From an uncultured Clostridia bacterium (GTDB lineage Bacteria > Bacillota > Clostridia > UMGS1810), in the NCBI GenBank assembly GCA_934500875.1, contig CAKSTL010000001.1, positions 62,001 through 126,000 of the forward strand: a stretch of DNA of 64,000 nucleotides. Direction: 5' to 3'. The position numbers and the translations under genes are program-made. The notes below the pieces were generated by a model. That model saw only the letters and a program-made list of their open reading frames with translations, had not been told where the DNA came from and made no database searches. The number at the start of each line of letters is the position of its first letter. Positions within the stretch are counted from its first letter, which is position 1. Positions 1 through 7,476 of the stretch are shown here, piece by piece.

Positions 1-1
1 G

Positions 2-736
2 TCAAACCCCGCAACATATACAGGCGTTTTTACCGATATCCGCGAGCTTTTTGCCGGGACGAACGAAGCAAAGGTGCGGGGCTATAAATCGGGCAGATTC
101 AGCTTTAACATAAGCGGCGGAAGGTGCGAGGCATGCTCGGGTGACGGCATACTTAAAATTGAAATGAACTTTCTTCCAGACGTTTACGTTCCGTGCGAGG
201 TGTGCAAGGGCAAGCGCTACAACCGTGAAACTCTTGAGGTTAAATACAAGGACAAAAACATTTATGAGGTTTTGGAAATGACGGTTGAAGAAGGTTTGGA
301 ATTTTTCAAAAACCTTCCGAAAATACAAAGAAAACTGCAAACCTTATATGATGTAGGATTGGGATATATAAAAATCGGGCAGCCCTCCACCACCCTATCG
401 GGCGGCGAGGCGCAGAGGGTTAAGCTTGCGACGGAGCTCAGCAGAAGAAGCACCGGCAAAACGATTTACATTCTTGACGAGCCTACAACGGGGCTTCACA
501 CAGCCGATGTTCACAGGCTGATTGACGTTTTGAACAAACTTGCCGACACAGGAAACACCGTTGTGGTTATAGAGCATAATCTTGACATTATAAAAACCGC
601 AGATTACATCATAGACTTAGGTCCCGAAGGTGGAGATATGGGCGGTACGGTTGTTTGCACCGGCACTCCCGAAGAGGTTGCAAAATGCAGTAAATCGTTT
701 ACGGGAAAATATCTTAAAAAGTATCTTAAAAAATAA
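2..736 (+). CDS. uvrA: UvrA excinuclease ABC subunit A, C-terminal part (5' end outside window)
   Basis: This is the last 244 residues or so of UvrA, the DNA-damage-recognition ATPase of nucleotide excision repair, which works with UvrB in the cytoplasm. The frame is open to the left edge, so the gene is cut by the window; full-length UvrA is about 940 residues. Visible features are the zinc module with CEAC and CEVC pairs around the DG..K.EM.FL.DV pattern, the ABC signature LSGGEAQRVKLA, and the second Walker B YILDEPTTGLH followed by the H-loop VVIEHN. The C-terminus is short and lysine-rich. The stop is followed by a strong bidirectional hairpin. Identity is certain; only the N-terminal part is unseen. 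Confidence 0.97.
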   Translation, partial: SNPATYTGVFTDIRELFAGTNEAKVRGYKSGRFSFNISGGRCEACSGDGILKIEMNFLPDVYVPCEVCKGKRYNRETLEVKYKDKNIYEVLEMTVEEGLEFFKNLPKIQRKLQTLYDVGLGYIKIGQPSTTLSGGEAQRVKLATELSRRSTGKTIYILDEPTTGLHTADVHRLIDVLNKLADTGNTVVVIEHNLDIIKTADYIIDLGPEGGDMGGTVVCTGTPEEVAKCSKSFTGKYLKKYLKK

Positions 737-817
737 AATCCGCTTCTCAAAATCGAAGTTATGATTTGTTTTGCTTTGGCTGACCAAAGTGCACAGATTG
801 CAGCTTTTTCAAAAGTC

Positions 818-866
818 AAAAGAGCCTGTAATATGAATTTTCTCATATTACGGCTCTTTTTGTATA
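818..866. terminator. bidirectional intrinsic terminator between uvrA and the AraC gene
   Basis: A long imperfect hairpin pairs AAAAGAGCC-T-GTAATATGA with TCATATTAC-GGCTCTTTTT, with a short loop and one bulged T. T-runs lie on both flanks, so it can end uvrA on the plus strand and the AraC gene on the minus strand. The 80 bp between the uvrA stop and this hairpin hold a short CTTTGG-CTGA-CCAAAG hairpin and no gene. Confidence 0.85.
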
Positions 867-871
867 AAAAT

Positions 872-1741
872 TTACTGCTTTCTACCCTTCTCAGCGTACT
901 TTTTGGGCGGCACACCGACAATCTTTTTAAACGTGCGCATAAAATTTGCATAATCGTTAAAACCGCTTTCCTCCGCCGCCTCGGATATACTTTTTCCTGA
1001 ATTTAAAAGCTTTTTCGACTCGGATATCCGCTTGGAGGTAAGATATTTAATTATCGTCGTACCGAACATTTTTTTAAAAAGCGTGCAGAGGTAACTTACC
1101 GAAACAAACGAAAATGCGGCAATATCCGAAAGCGTGATATCTTCAGAATAGTGGCTGTTTATGTATTTCACGGTATTCTGCATAATTTTGTTCGTCTGGT
1201 TAAATCCGCCCTCGCCAGTCTTTGCGGCAAGGTTTTTTTCATTGTATATTTCATTTAAAAACCGCAGAAATTCGCATATAACACAATTTTTTGCAACGTC
1301 ATCGCCGAATTTTTTCTCCGTTTTCAGCTGCTTTATAAGCTCTTTTACATATTCCAGTTCTTTTTCTTTGAGCGAAATGCGGTTTCCGTATGACGTGTGC
1401 GAATAAAAACAGGCTGACAAATCAGTATTTTCGGTCGAATTGGCATAAATATACTGCGGATGAATTTGAAAAACATAACGCTCGAAATTATCCTTGTTTT
1501 CAAAGGTTATCTTGTGCGGCTCAAACTGATTTATAATAAAAATATCGCCGTCATTAACCTCGTAAAATCTGTTGTCTATAAGAAAATATCCTCCGCCGCC
1601 GAGGCACAGCAGCACCTCACAGCATTCGTGAACGTGGATAAGCGTTTCCTCCACACCCACATTTGAATAAAATATTCCGCAGCCGTTTGTTTCAAGCGAA
1701 TAATTTATGGCTTCGCTGCACTTTTTAAAAATTAAGTTCAT
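872..1741 (-). CDS. AraC family transcriptional regulator
   Basis: This 289-residue protein has the usual two-domain AraC layout. Residues 1-120 or so form a cupin-like sensor domain (HVHECCEVLLCLGG, then GDIFIINQFEPHKI), which in this family binds a small ligand. The last 100 residues carry two helix-turn-helix motifs (DITLSDIAAFSFVSVSYLC and SISEAAEESGFNDYANFMR), followed by the family-typical FKKIVGVPPKKYA end. It is divergently placed from the KduI/KduD pair, with 109 bp between them, so the likely role is ligand-dependent control of that uronate-catabolism pair and perhaps itself. The ligand is unknown. Family assignment is firm; the target is inferred from position only. Confidence 0.9.
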   Translation of the reverse strand: MNLIFKKCSEAINYSLETNGCGIFYSNVGVEETLIHVHECCEVLLCLGGGGYFLIDNRFYEVNDGDIFIINQFEPHKITFENKDNFERYVFQIHPQYIYANSTENTDLSACFYSHTSYGNRISLKEKELEYVKELIKQLKTEKKFGDDVAKNCVICEFLRFLNEIYNEKNLAAKTGEGGFNQTNKIMQNTVKYINSHYSEDITLSDIAAFSFVSVSYLCTLFKKMFGTTIIKYLTSKRISESKKLLNSGKSISEAAEESGFNDYANFMRTFKKIVGVPPKKYAEKGRKQ

Positions 1742-1850
1742 AAAATCACCCTTTTGTTTATATTAGCACAAAGCAAAAAGATTTGCAATAAAAAGAATAA
1801 AATTTACAAAGAAATTGCAGATAATTAATGTTAAAATAACATCATAGGGG

Positions 1851-3488
1851 GTGTTTGACATTATTGAATTAAAAATTATAAATAAAGACGGCAATGCTCT
1901 GTTTTGCGAAAAGAGCGAAAAAATCGATACCGTATATAACGGCTTTTTTTCCGAAGGCGACAAATTTTTGATTAAAACCGACACCGAAGAATACCTTGCC
2001 GTAAGGCTTGATGAAACGCTTTGCGAAAGCATTGTTTTTGTTCCGAACAAGCGTATGGAATACTTAATTCCGCAAGGAAGGCTTATGGCAGGCTATGACA
2101 GCACGGCATTTTCGGGAGATGTTCATAAAATATCGGTGCGTATTCCCGAGGATGAAGAAATTTATGCGGTGCGCAATATCGCATTAAATTCTCACGATTT
2201 AAGCGGTCAGAAGGGCGTTTATCCGCACGCACACGCAAACCTCGTAACACGGAACGAACCCTGTTTTTTCGAGCGCAATGCAATTGACGGTGTGTGCGAT
2301 AACAAGGGTCACGGAAATTTTCCGCATCATTCCTGGGCGGCAGGCGCAAGAGAGGATTTGGAATATTACATTGATTTCGGCACAGATGTAGAAATTGAAA
2401 AAATCGTATTTTTTCTCCGTGCCGATTTTCCGCACGATACATACTGGAAAAGCGTTGACGTAAAATTTTCGGACAAAAAAACGCTTACTGCGTATTTTGA
2501 AGAAACCGCAGACGGACAGGCGCTTATCTGCGGCGAAAAAATAACAGCAAAATCAATACACCTTACAAATTTCAAACAGGCGGTGCACCCGTTTTCGTGG
2601 GCGGCGCTGTCGCAGATTGAAGTTTACGGAAAATATATAAAGGAGGATTTATCGAAAATGGAAATCAGATGTGCATCAAACCCGAAAGACGTAAAACACT
2701 ACACCACAGAAAGATTAAGAGAGGAATTTCACATTTCAAAGCTCTTTACAAAGGACAACATCAGAATGGTATACAGCCATATTGACAGAATTATAACGGC
2801 AGGTCTTATGCCTGTTTACCACGAATTAAAGCTCGAGGGCGGAAAAGAGCTTGCAAGCGAATATTTTCTTGAAAGACGTGAAATGGGCTGTATAAACATT
2901 GGCGGCAAGGGCATTATCGTTGTTGACGGCACTGAATACGAAATGAACCCCAGGGACGGAATTTATATCGGCAAGGGCAACAAAGAGATTGTTTTCAAGT
3001 GTGCGGATACTCAAAATCCGCCTAAATTCTACGTTTCGTCCTGCCCTGCGCACAAAGAATATCCGACCGTAAAAATTGACATCACAAAGGCTAAAAAAGT
3101 GCCGTGCGGAAGCGCTGAGGACTGCAACAAAAGAGTTATAAATCAATACATACATCCCGAGGTTATGCAAAGCTGTCAGCTTGCAATGGGGCTTACGCAG
3201 CTTGAAGTCGGCTCAAACTGGAACACTATGCCGTCGCACACTCACGACAGACGTATGGAGGTTTATCTGTATCTCGATATGGACGAAAACGACGCTGTAT
3301 TCCATATGATGGGCGAGCCGAACGAAACACGTCACATTATTATGCACAACGAAGAGGCGGTTATTTCGCCGAGCTGGTCAATTCATTCGGGCGTGGGCAC
3401 AAAAAACTACTCATTTATTTGGGCAATGTGCGGAGAAAATCAGGAATTTACCGATATGGACGGTATTGAAACAAGAGATTTAAGATAA
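1851..3488 (+). CDS. kduI: KduI (5-keto-4-deoxyuronate isomerase) with an N-terminal jelly-roll-like domain in one open frame
   Basis: The C-terminal 276 residues or so, from the internal Met codon at 2658, are KduI. KduI isomerises 4-deoxy-L-threo-5-hexosulose uronate to 2,5-diketo-3-deoxygluconate in pectin and uronide breakdown. The cupin zinc ligands are visible as SHTHDRRME (two His and a Glu) and a later His in WSIHSGVG. KduI is normally about 278 residues, so the 269 residues before it are extra. They resemble a discoidin/F5-8 type C fold (YYIDFGTDVEIEKIVFFLRA...WAALSQIEVYG), usually a carbohydrate-binding module, and carry no signal peptide. The outer start is a GTG at 1851 with AGGGGGTG overlapping it, so the exact N-terminus is uncertain. 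An internal ribosome site precedes the KduI Met, so free KduI may also be made. kduD follows 27 bp downstream. Confidence 0.88.
   Translation: MFDIIELKIINKDGNALFCEKSEKIDTVYNGFFSEGDKFLIKTDTEEYLAVRLDETLCESIVFVPNKRMEYLIPQGRLMAGYDSTAFSGDVHKISVRIPEDEEIYAVRNIALNSHDLSGQKGVYPHAHANLVTRNEPCFFERNAIDGVCDNKGHGNFPHHSWAAGAREDLEYYIDFGTDVEIEKIVFFLRADFPHDTYWKSVDVKFSDKKTLTAYFEETADGQALICGEKITAKSIHLTNFKQAVHPFSWAALSQIEVYGKYIKEDLSKMEIRCASNPKDVKHYTTERLREEFHISKLFTKDNIRMVYSHIDRIITAGLMPVYHELKLEGGKELASEYFLERREMGCINIGGKGIIVVDGTEYEMNPRDGIYIGKGNKEIVFKCADTQNPPKFYVSSCPAHKEYPTVKIDITKAKKVPCGSAEDCNKRVINQYIHPEVMQSCQLAMGLTQLEVGSNWNTMPSHTHDRRMEVYLYLDMDENDAVFHMMGEPNETRHIIMHNEEAVISPSWSIHSGVGTKNYSFIWAMCGENQEFTDMDGIETRDLR
2640..2660 (+). 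promoter_or_regulatory. internal ribosome binding site and start codon for a free KduI
   Basis: AAGGAGG lies about 11 bases before the ATG at 2658, exactly where a normal-length KduI would begin, although the upstream domain runs through in the same frame (I-K-E-D-L-S-K-M). A TAA sits in the +1 frame just before it. This suggests that the two parts were once separate genes with a stop codon here, later joined by a small indel. Confidence 0.65.
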
Positions 3489-3515
3489 TTCTTAAAAAAG
3501 GGAGAGGAAAAGTAT

Positions 3516-4304
3516 ATGTTCAGACTGGACGGAAAAGTAGCATTTATTACGGGCGCAAGCTACGGCATAGGTTACGCAATTGCAAAAGGAATGGCAAACG
3601 CAGGCGCAAAAATTGTGTTCAACGACATAAACAAAGAGCTTGTGGAAAAGGGTCTTGAGTCATACAAAGCGGACGGAATTGACGCAAAAGGCTATGTTTG
3701 CGACGTAACCGACGAAAATGCAGTAAACAAAACGGTTGAAACGATTGAAAAAGAAGTCGGCGTTATAGATATTCTTGTGAACAATGCGGGGATTATAAAA
3801 AGAATTCCTATGTGCGAGATGAGCGCAGACGATTTCAGAAAAGTTATTGACGTTGACCTTAACGCACCGTTTATTGTTTCAAAGGCGGTAATTCCGTCAA
3901 TGATAAAAAAAGGACACGGAAAAATTATAAACATCTGCTCTATGATGAGCGAACTCGGCAGAGAAACTGTTTCGGCATATGCGGCGGCGAAGGGCGGACT
4001 TAAGATGCTTACAAGAAACATTTGCTCGGAATACGGCGAATATAACATTCAGTGCAACGGCATAGGTCCGGGTTACATTGCAACGCCGCAGACCGCACCG
4101 CTGAGAGAAAAACAGCCCGACGGTTCAAAACATCCGTTTGACAGCTTTATCTGCTCAAAGACCCCTGCCGGCAGATGGCTTGAAGCTGACGAGCTTGCGG
4201 GACCGGCAGTATTTTTAGCCTCCGACGCTTCAAACGCTGTAAACGGACATATCCTCTACGTTGACGGCGGAATACTTGCATATATCGGAAAACAACCGAA
4301 ATAA
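3516..4304 (+). CDS. kduD: KduD-like / gluconate 5-dehydrogenase-like short-chain dehydrogenase
   Basis: This 262-residue classical short-chain dehydrogenase carries the nucleotide motif TGASYGIG, NNAG, the catalytic Ser in ICSMMS, and YAAAKGG with Tyr and Lys of the YxxxK pair. The end of the Rossmann domain reads NAVNGHILYVDGG. Following KduI, the expected reaction is NAD-dependent interconversion of 2,5-diketo-3-deoxygluconate and 2-keto-3-deoxygluconate (KduD). Gluconate 5-dehydrogenases are very close relatives and the sequence alone does not exclude that activity. GGGAGAGG stands before the ATG. It is co-transcribed with kduI and ends at a strong terminator. Family certain; substrate inferred from the neighbour. 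Confidence 0.85.
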   Translation: MFRLDGKVAFITGASYGIGYAIAKGMANAGAKIVFNDINKELVEKGLESYKADGIDAKGYVCDVTDENAVNKTVETIEKEVGVIDILVNNAGIIKRIPMCEMSADDFRKVIDVDLNAPFIVSKAVIPSMIKKGHGKIINICSMMSELGRETVSAYAAAKGGLKMLTRNICSEYGEYNIQCNGIGPGYIATPQTAPLREKQPDGSKHPFDSFICSKTPAGRWLEADELAGPAVFLASDASNAVNGHILYVDGGILAYIGKQPK

Positions 4305-4363
4305 CGAATGTTTTAGGGCAGGCGATTTATACAAACATTTTTATCTTATACAATCATAATATA

Positions 4364-4399
4364 CAAAAAAGCCTTGATTAAAAAATCAAGGCTTTTTTC
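4364..4399. terminator. bidirectional intrinsic terminator between kduD and the AGCS symporter
   Basis: GCCTTGAT pairs perfectly with ATCAAGGC around a short A-rich loop, with six A before and six T after the stem. It serves the convergent kduD (plus) and symporter (minus) transcripts. Confidence 0.9.
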
Positions 4400-4417
4400 T
4401 TAAACTTTAAAACTTAT

Positions 4418-5866
4418 TTATTCTTTTATGCTGCCGTTTTTTAACTTTTCAAGATACGACTTTGTTTCCGCCGCAACAACACCGCTGAGCGAGAACAGCG
4501 CCACAAGGTTCGGGAACGCCATCAAAGCGTTTACGATATCTGCCAAAGTCCACACAAAGTCAACCTTAAGATACGGGCCTACAAACACTGCCGCAATGTA
4601 TAAAATTCTGAAGGTAAGTATAATTCCCTTTTTGTTGCCGACAAGATACTGCAAGCATTTTTCCGAATAATAATCCCAGCCGAGAATTGTGGTAAACGCA
4701 AAGAACACAAGGCTTATCGTAAGAAGGAAAGAGCTTACGGTTGTATTAAACGGCAAACCCAAGTTAAATGCCCTGGTTGTAACCTCAACGCCGACAAGCG
4801 TTTTATCCATAGCCGGAATGTACGAACCGGTAAGAGCGATTGCAAGTCCTGTTATCGTACAAATTACAATTGTGTCAAAGAAGGTACCCGTCATACAAAC
4901 AAGGCCCTGACGTGCAGGCTCTTTTGTCTGAGCTGCAGCCGCAGCGATAGGCGCCGAGCCGATACCTGCCTCGTTTGAGAAAATTCCTCTTGCAATACCG
5001 TTTTTCATAGCGCTTCTAACGGTAATACCGATTGCCGCACCGAAAACCGCCTTCGGGCAAAATGCACTTTTAACAACAAGCGCAATTGCACCGGGGATTT
5101 TTGTTATATTGCACACAATAAGAATAATTCCGCAGACAAAATAAATAACTGCCATAAACGGAACAACAATTTCAGAAAACTTTGAAATACGCTTTATTCC
5201 GCCGATAATTACGAGCGCCGCAAAGAACGTTACAAGAACACCTGCAATAATTGTGGGCCACGCAAAGCTTGTTTCTCCGATTGAAAACGCAACCATTGCC
5301 TTATCGGGGTCAAAAAAGTTTTGAACAGCGCCGGTTATACCGTTAATCTGCGTCATCGTTCCTATACCGAGAATACCGGCAAGCATACCGAATATTGCAA
5401 AGAGTTTTGCAAGCCATTTCCAGTTAATTTTGTTCCATTTTTCGCCCATACCTTTTTCTATGTAGTAAAAAGGTCCGCCGAGCACTTTACCGTCCGAGTC
5501 GATTTCTCTGTATTTAACGGCAAGCAAACCCTCGGCATACTTTGTTGCCATACCCAAAAATGCGGCAAATTCCATCCAGAACAGCGCACCGGGACCGCCG
5601 CCGGCAATAGCCGTTGCAACACCTACGATATTACCTGTTCCGATAGTTGCCGAAAGAGCCGTGCAAAGTGCGCCGAAACTTGTAACGTCGCCCTCGCCGC
5701 CATCTTCGTTTTTAAACATATACCTGATTGCCTTGCGAAGGTGAAAAACCTGCACAAGACCTGTTCTGACAGTAAGCACAAATCCGACTGCCAAAATCAA
5801 TGCAATAAGCGGTATGCCCCAGACGTATCCGGAAACGACACTCAGAAAATCATTTACTGCATCCAT
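4418..5866 (-). CDS. alanine/glycine:cation symporter, AGCS family
   Basis: This 482-residue inner-membrane protein has the AGCS hallmarks: VWGIPLIALILAVG near the start, GALCTALSATIGTGNIVGVA with the Na+/substrate-binding segment, GGPGALFWME, and SNEAGIGSAPIAAAAAQT. About ten membrane segments follow the usual pattern. Family members import alanine or glycine with Na+ or H+. The leader contains a glycine riboswitch with a terminator, which points to glycine as the physiological substrate (import at low cost, or uptake for use as carbon and nitrogen when glycine is plentiful). It is a single-gene unit between two terminators. The ATG is preceded by GGGAGG. Family certain; direction of use under glycine control is inference. 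Confidence 0.95.
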   Translation of the reverse strand: MDAVNDFLSVVSGYVWGIPLIALILAVGFVLTVRTGLVQVFHLRKAIRYMFKNEDGGEGDVTSFGALCTALSATIGTGNIVGVATAIAGGGPGALFWMEFAAFLGMATKYAEGLLAVKYREIDSDGKVLGGPFYYIEKGMGEKWNKINWKWLAKLFAIFGMLAGILGIGTMTQINGITGAVQNFFDPDKAMVAFSIGETSFAWPTIIAGVLVTFFAALVIIGGIKRISKFSEIVVPFMAVIYFVCGIILIVCNITKIPGAIALVVKSAFCPKAVFGAAIGITVRSAMKNGIARGIFSNEAGIGSAPIAAAAAQTKEPARQGLVCMTGTFFDTIVICTITGLAIALTGSYIPAMDKTLVGVEVTTRAFNLGLPFNTTVSSFLLTISLVFFAFTTILGWDYYSEKCLQYLVGNKKGIILTFRILYIAAVFVGPYLKVDFVWTLADIVNALMAFPNLVALFSLSGVVAAETKSYLEKLKNGSIKE

Positions 5867-5883
5867 TATAGACCTCCCTTATA

Positions 5884-5916
5884 AAATAAAAAAGCTGCCA
5901 ACCCAAACGGCAACTT
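5884..5916 (-). terminator. expression-platform terminator of the glycine riboswitch
   Basis: On the minus strand AGTTGCC pairs with GGCAGCT (one G-U) and is followed by a run of T, immediately upstream of the symporter ribosome site. Placed between aptamer and start codon, it is the likely on/off element: transcription stops unless the aptamer prevents the hairpin. Confidence 0.8.
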
Positions 5917-5944
5917 CAAAGAAAGGCGTATAAAATACACGTTT

Positions 5945-6033
5945 TGTGTCTTCGTCCTTTTGCCTGAGAGATTCGGCATAAAATATATGCCTTGCCCCTT
6001 CGGCACTCAATTAAATGAGCTTCTCCGAAGTTC
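5945..6033 (-). promoter_or_regulatory. glycine riboswitch aptamer (gcvT class)
   Basis: Read on the minus strand, the leader shows the conserved glycine aptamer core: CTTCGGAGAAGCTC, then GCCGAAGGGGCAAG, a variable hairpin GGCATATATTTTATGCC, and ATCTCTCAGGCAAAAGGAC, closed by CTTCG/CGAAG as P1. One full aptamer is clear; upstream sequence (6035-6075) could hold only a degenerate partner. Glycine riboswitches commonly switch on glycine cleavage or glycine transport genes; here the gene is an AGCS symporter. Class identity is strong from the core motifs; the on-switch direction is inferred from the terminator. Confidence 0.93.
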
Positions 6034-6089
6034 CCTACGTTTCCGGTCATCCCTGAAACATCTGCGGGTCAATATTAAACATTCAGTTT

Positions 6090-6118
6090 ATGATATCACA
6101 TTTTTTTACATATGTCAA
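6090..6118 (-). promoter_or_regulatory. sigma-A type promoter for the riboswitch-symporter transcript
   Basis: On the minus strand TTGACA and TATCAT are separated by 17 bp. The predicted start lies just upstream of the aptamer. Confidence 0.8.
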
Positions 6119-6149
6119 CATTTTTTACAATTTATGTAAATGGCAAAAT

Positions 6150-6186
6150 AAAATCCGCAAAACATTAATTCTGCGGATTTTTCTTT
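6150..6186. terminator. intrinsic terminator after the pyk-oadB-oadG operon
   Basis: AATCCGCA and TGCGGATT form a perfect 8-bp stem with A/T-runs on both sides. On the minus strand it ends the oadG transcript just before the divergent-looking promoter of the symporter unit begins. Confidence 0.85.
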
Positions 6187-6209
6187 TGCATCAATTATTC
6201 GTATAACCG

Positions 6210-6338
6210 TTATTCGCCGTCTTTTGTAAACTTGTTAAGAAGCACGGTTATTAAAATTATAATGCCTATTACGGCAAAAATTGTGAGCATACCGTAGAGC
6301 ATATACGGAAGATTATTTACAAAATTCATTAAATTCAT
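6210..6338 (-). CDS. minimal OadG-like small membrane subunit (42 aa)
   Basis: This short gene starts at the ATG whose complement is at 6336-6338, with AAGGAG in good position, and ends in TAA at 6210. The 42-residue product has a short N-terminus (MNLMNFVNNLPY), one hydrophobic helix (MLTIFAVIGIIILITVLL) and a charged tail (NKFTKDGE). Position right after oadB and the single helix fit the gamma (OadG/GcdD/MmdD-type) subunit of a sodium-pumping decarboxylase, which anchors the alpha subunit to the beta subunit. It is much shorter than typical OadG (about 80 residues or more) and lacks the cytoplasmic tail that binds zinc and alpha. The assignment rests on context and topology. Confidence 0.7.
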   Translation of the reverse strand: MNLMNFVNNLPYMLYGMLTIFAVIGIIILITVLLNKFTKDGE

Positions 6339-6358
6339 ATTTTTCTCCTTTCAAATTC

Positions 6359-7459
6359 TTATTTCATAAAGAAATTAAGAATTAAGCCGCCTGCTATAAC
6401 CGACGCAATCTGTCCCGATACGTTTACGCCGATTGAATGCATAAGAAGGTGGTTTTGCTTATCCTCGGCAAGGGCCATTTTATGTACCGTTCTTCCCGAC
6501 ATGGGAAATGCCGAGATACCGGCTGCGCCAATCATGGGATTGATTTTTTTCTTCAAGAAAAGGTTTAAAAATTTTGCAAATATAACGCCGCCTGCAGTGT
6601 CAAATATAAACGCCACAAGACCAAGTCCCAGAATAAGCAGTGTTTCAAGCCTTAAAAAGCTTTCCGCCTGCATTTGCGACGCAATGGTAATTCCCAAAAA
6701 TATTGTCACAAGATTTGCAAGAACCTTCTGCGCAGTTTCGGACAGCGAATTAAGCACACCGCATTCTCTTATAAGGTTGCCGAACATCAAAAATCCTATA
6801 AGCGACACCGACGCCGGCGAAACAATGCCTGCAACAACGGTAATGGCAATCGGGAAAATAATTCTTGTAAGCTTTGACACGTTTTTCTGTTCGTATTCCA
6901 TTTTTATAAGACGCTCTTTTTTTGTTGTAAGAAGCCTTATAACGGGCGGCTGAATTATCGGCACGAGAGCCATATACGAATATGCCGCAACCATTATTGC
7001 ACCGAGGTATTTTGAATTGAGCATCTGAGCCACAACAATAGAAGTGGGGCCGTCCGCCGCACCTATAACCGCAATTGAAGCAGCGTCGTTTATATCAAAA
7101 AATACCGACGCCGTGCAAAGTGTAAAAAATATTCCGAACTGCGCCGCCGCACCAAAAATCATAAGCTTCGGATTTGTAAGAATGGGTCCGAAATCAATCA
7201 TTGCGCCGATTCCGATAAACAGTATCAGCGGAAAAAGCTCGTTTGCAATGCCTGCGTTATACAGCGTTGTAAGCGCACCTTCGTTTCCGACAGCGCCGGA
7301 AAACGGAATGTTTACAAGTATTGCGCCGAAGCCCATTGGCAAAAGTAGGGTCGGCTCCATATCCTTTTTAATTGCAAGATAAATCAGAATACCGCCGATT
7401 ATCCACATAATAATCTGTCCGCCGGTAACACTTGTAAGATTGTTTAAAATGTCACTCAT
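6359..7459 (-). CDS. oadB: sodium-translocating decarboxylase beta subunit (OadB/GcdB/MmdB)
   Basis: This 366-residue polytopic membrane protein is the Na+-pumping beta subunit of biotin-dependent decarboxylases. Family marks include LFPLILFIGIGAMIDFGPIL, IGAADGPTSI (the Asp needed for Na+ transport in the conserved DGPTSI segment), GFLMFGNLIRECGV, and GRTVHKMALAEDKQNHLLMH near the end. The family decarboxylates carboxybiotin and exports Na+; the substrate (oxaloacetate, glutaconyl-CoA or methylmalonyl-CoA) depends on an alpha subunit that is not in this window. It follows pyruvate kinase by 17 bp, with AAGGAG before the ATG, and precedes the small gamma-like gene, so the three form one operon. 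Beta-subunit identity is firm; substrate unknown. Confidence 0.93.
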   Translation of the reverse strand: MSDILNNLTSVTGGQIIMWIIGGILIYLAIKKDMEPTLLLPMGFGAILVNIPFSGAVGNEGALTTLYNAGIANELFPLILFIGIGAMIDFGPILTNPKLMIFGAAAQFGIFFTLCTASVFFDINDAASIAVIGAADGPTSIVVAQMLNSKYLGAIMVAAYSYMALVPIIQPPVIRLLTTKKERLIKMEYEQKNVSKLTRIIFPIAITVVAGIVSPASVSLIGFLMFGNLIRECGVLNSLSETAQKVLANLVTIFLGITIASQMQAESFLRLETLLILGLGLVAFIFDTAGGVIFAKFLNLFLKKKINPMIGAAGISAFPMSGRTVHKMALAEDKQNHLLMHSIGVNVSGQIASVIAGGLILNFFMK

Positions 7460-7476
7460 ATTGTTCTCCTTAAAAT

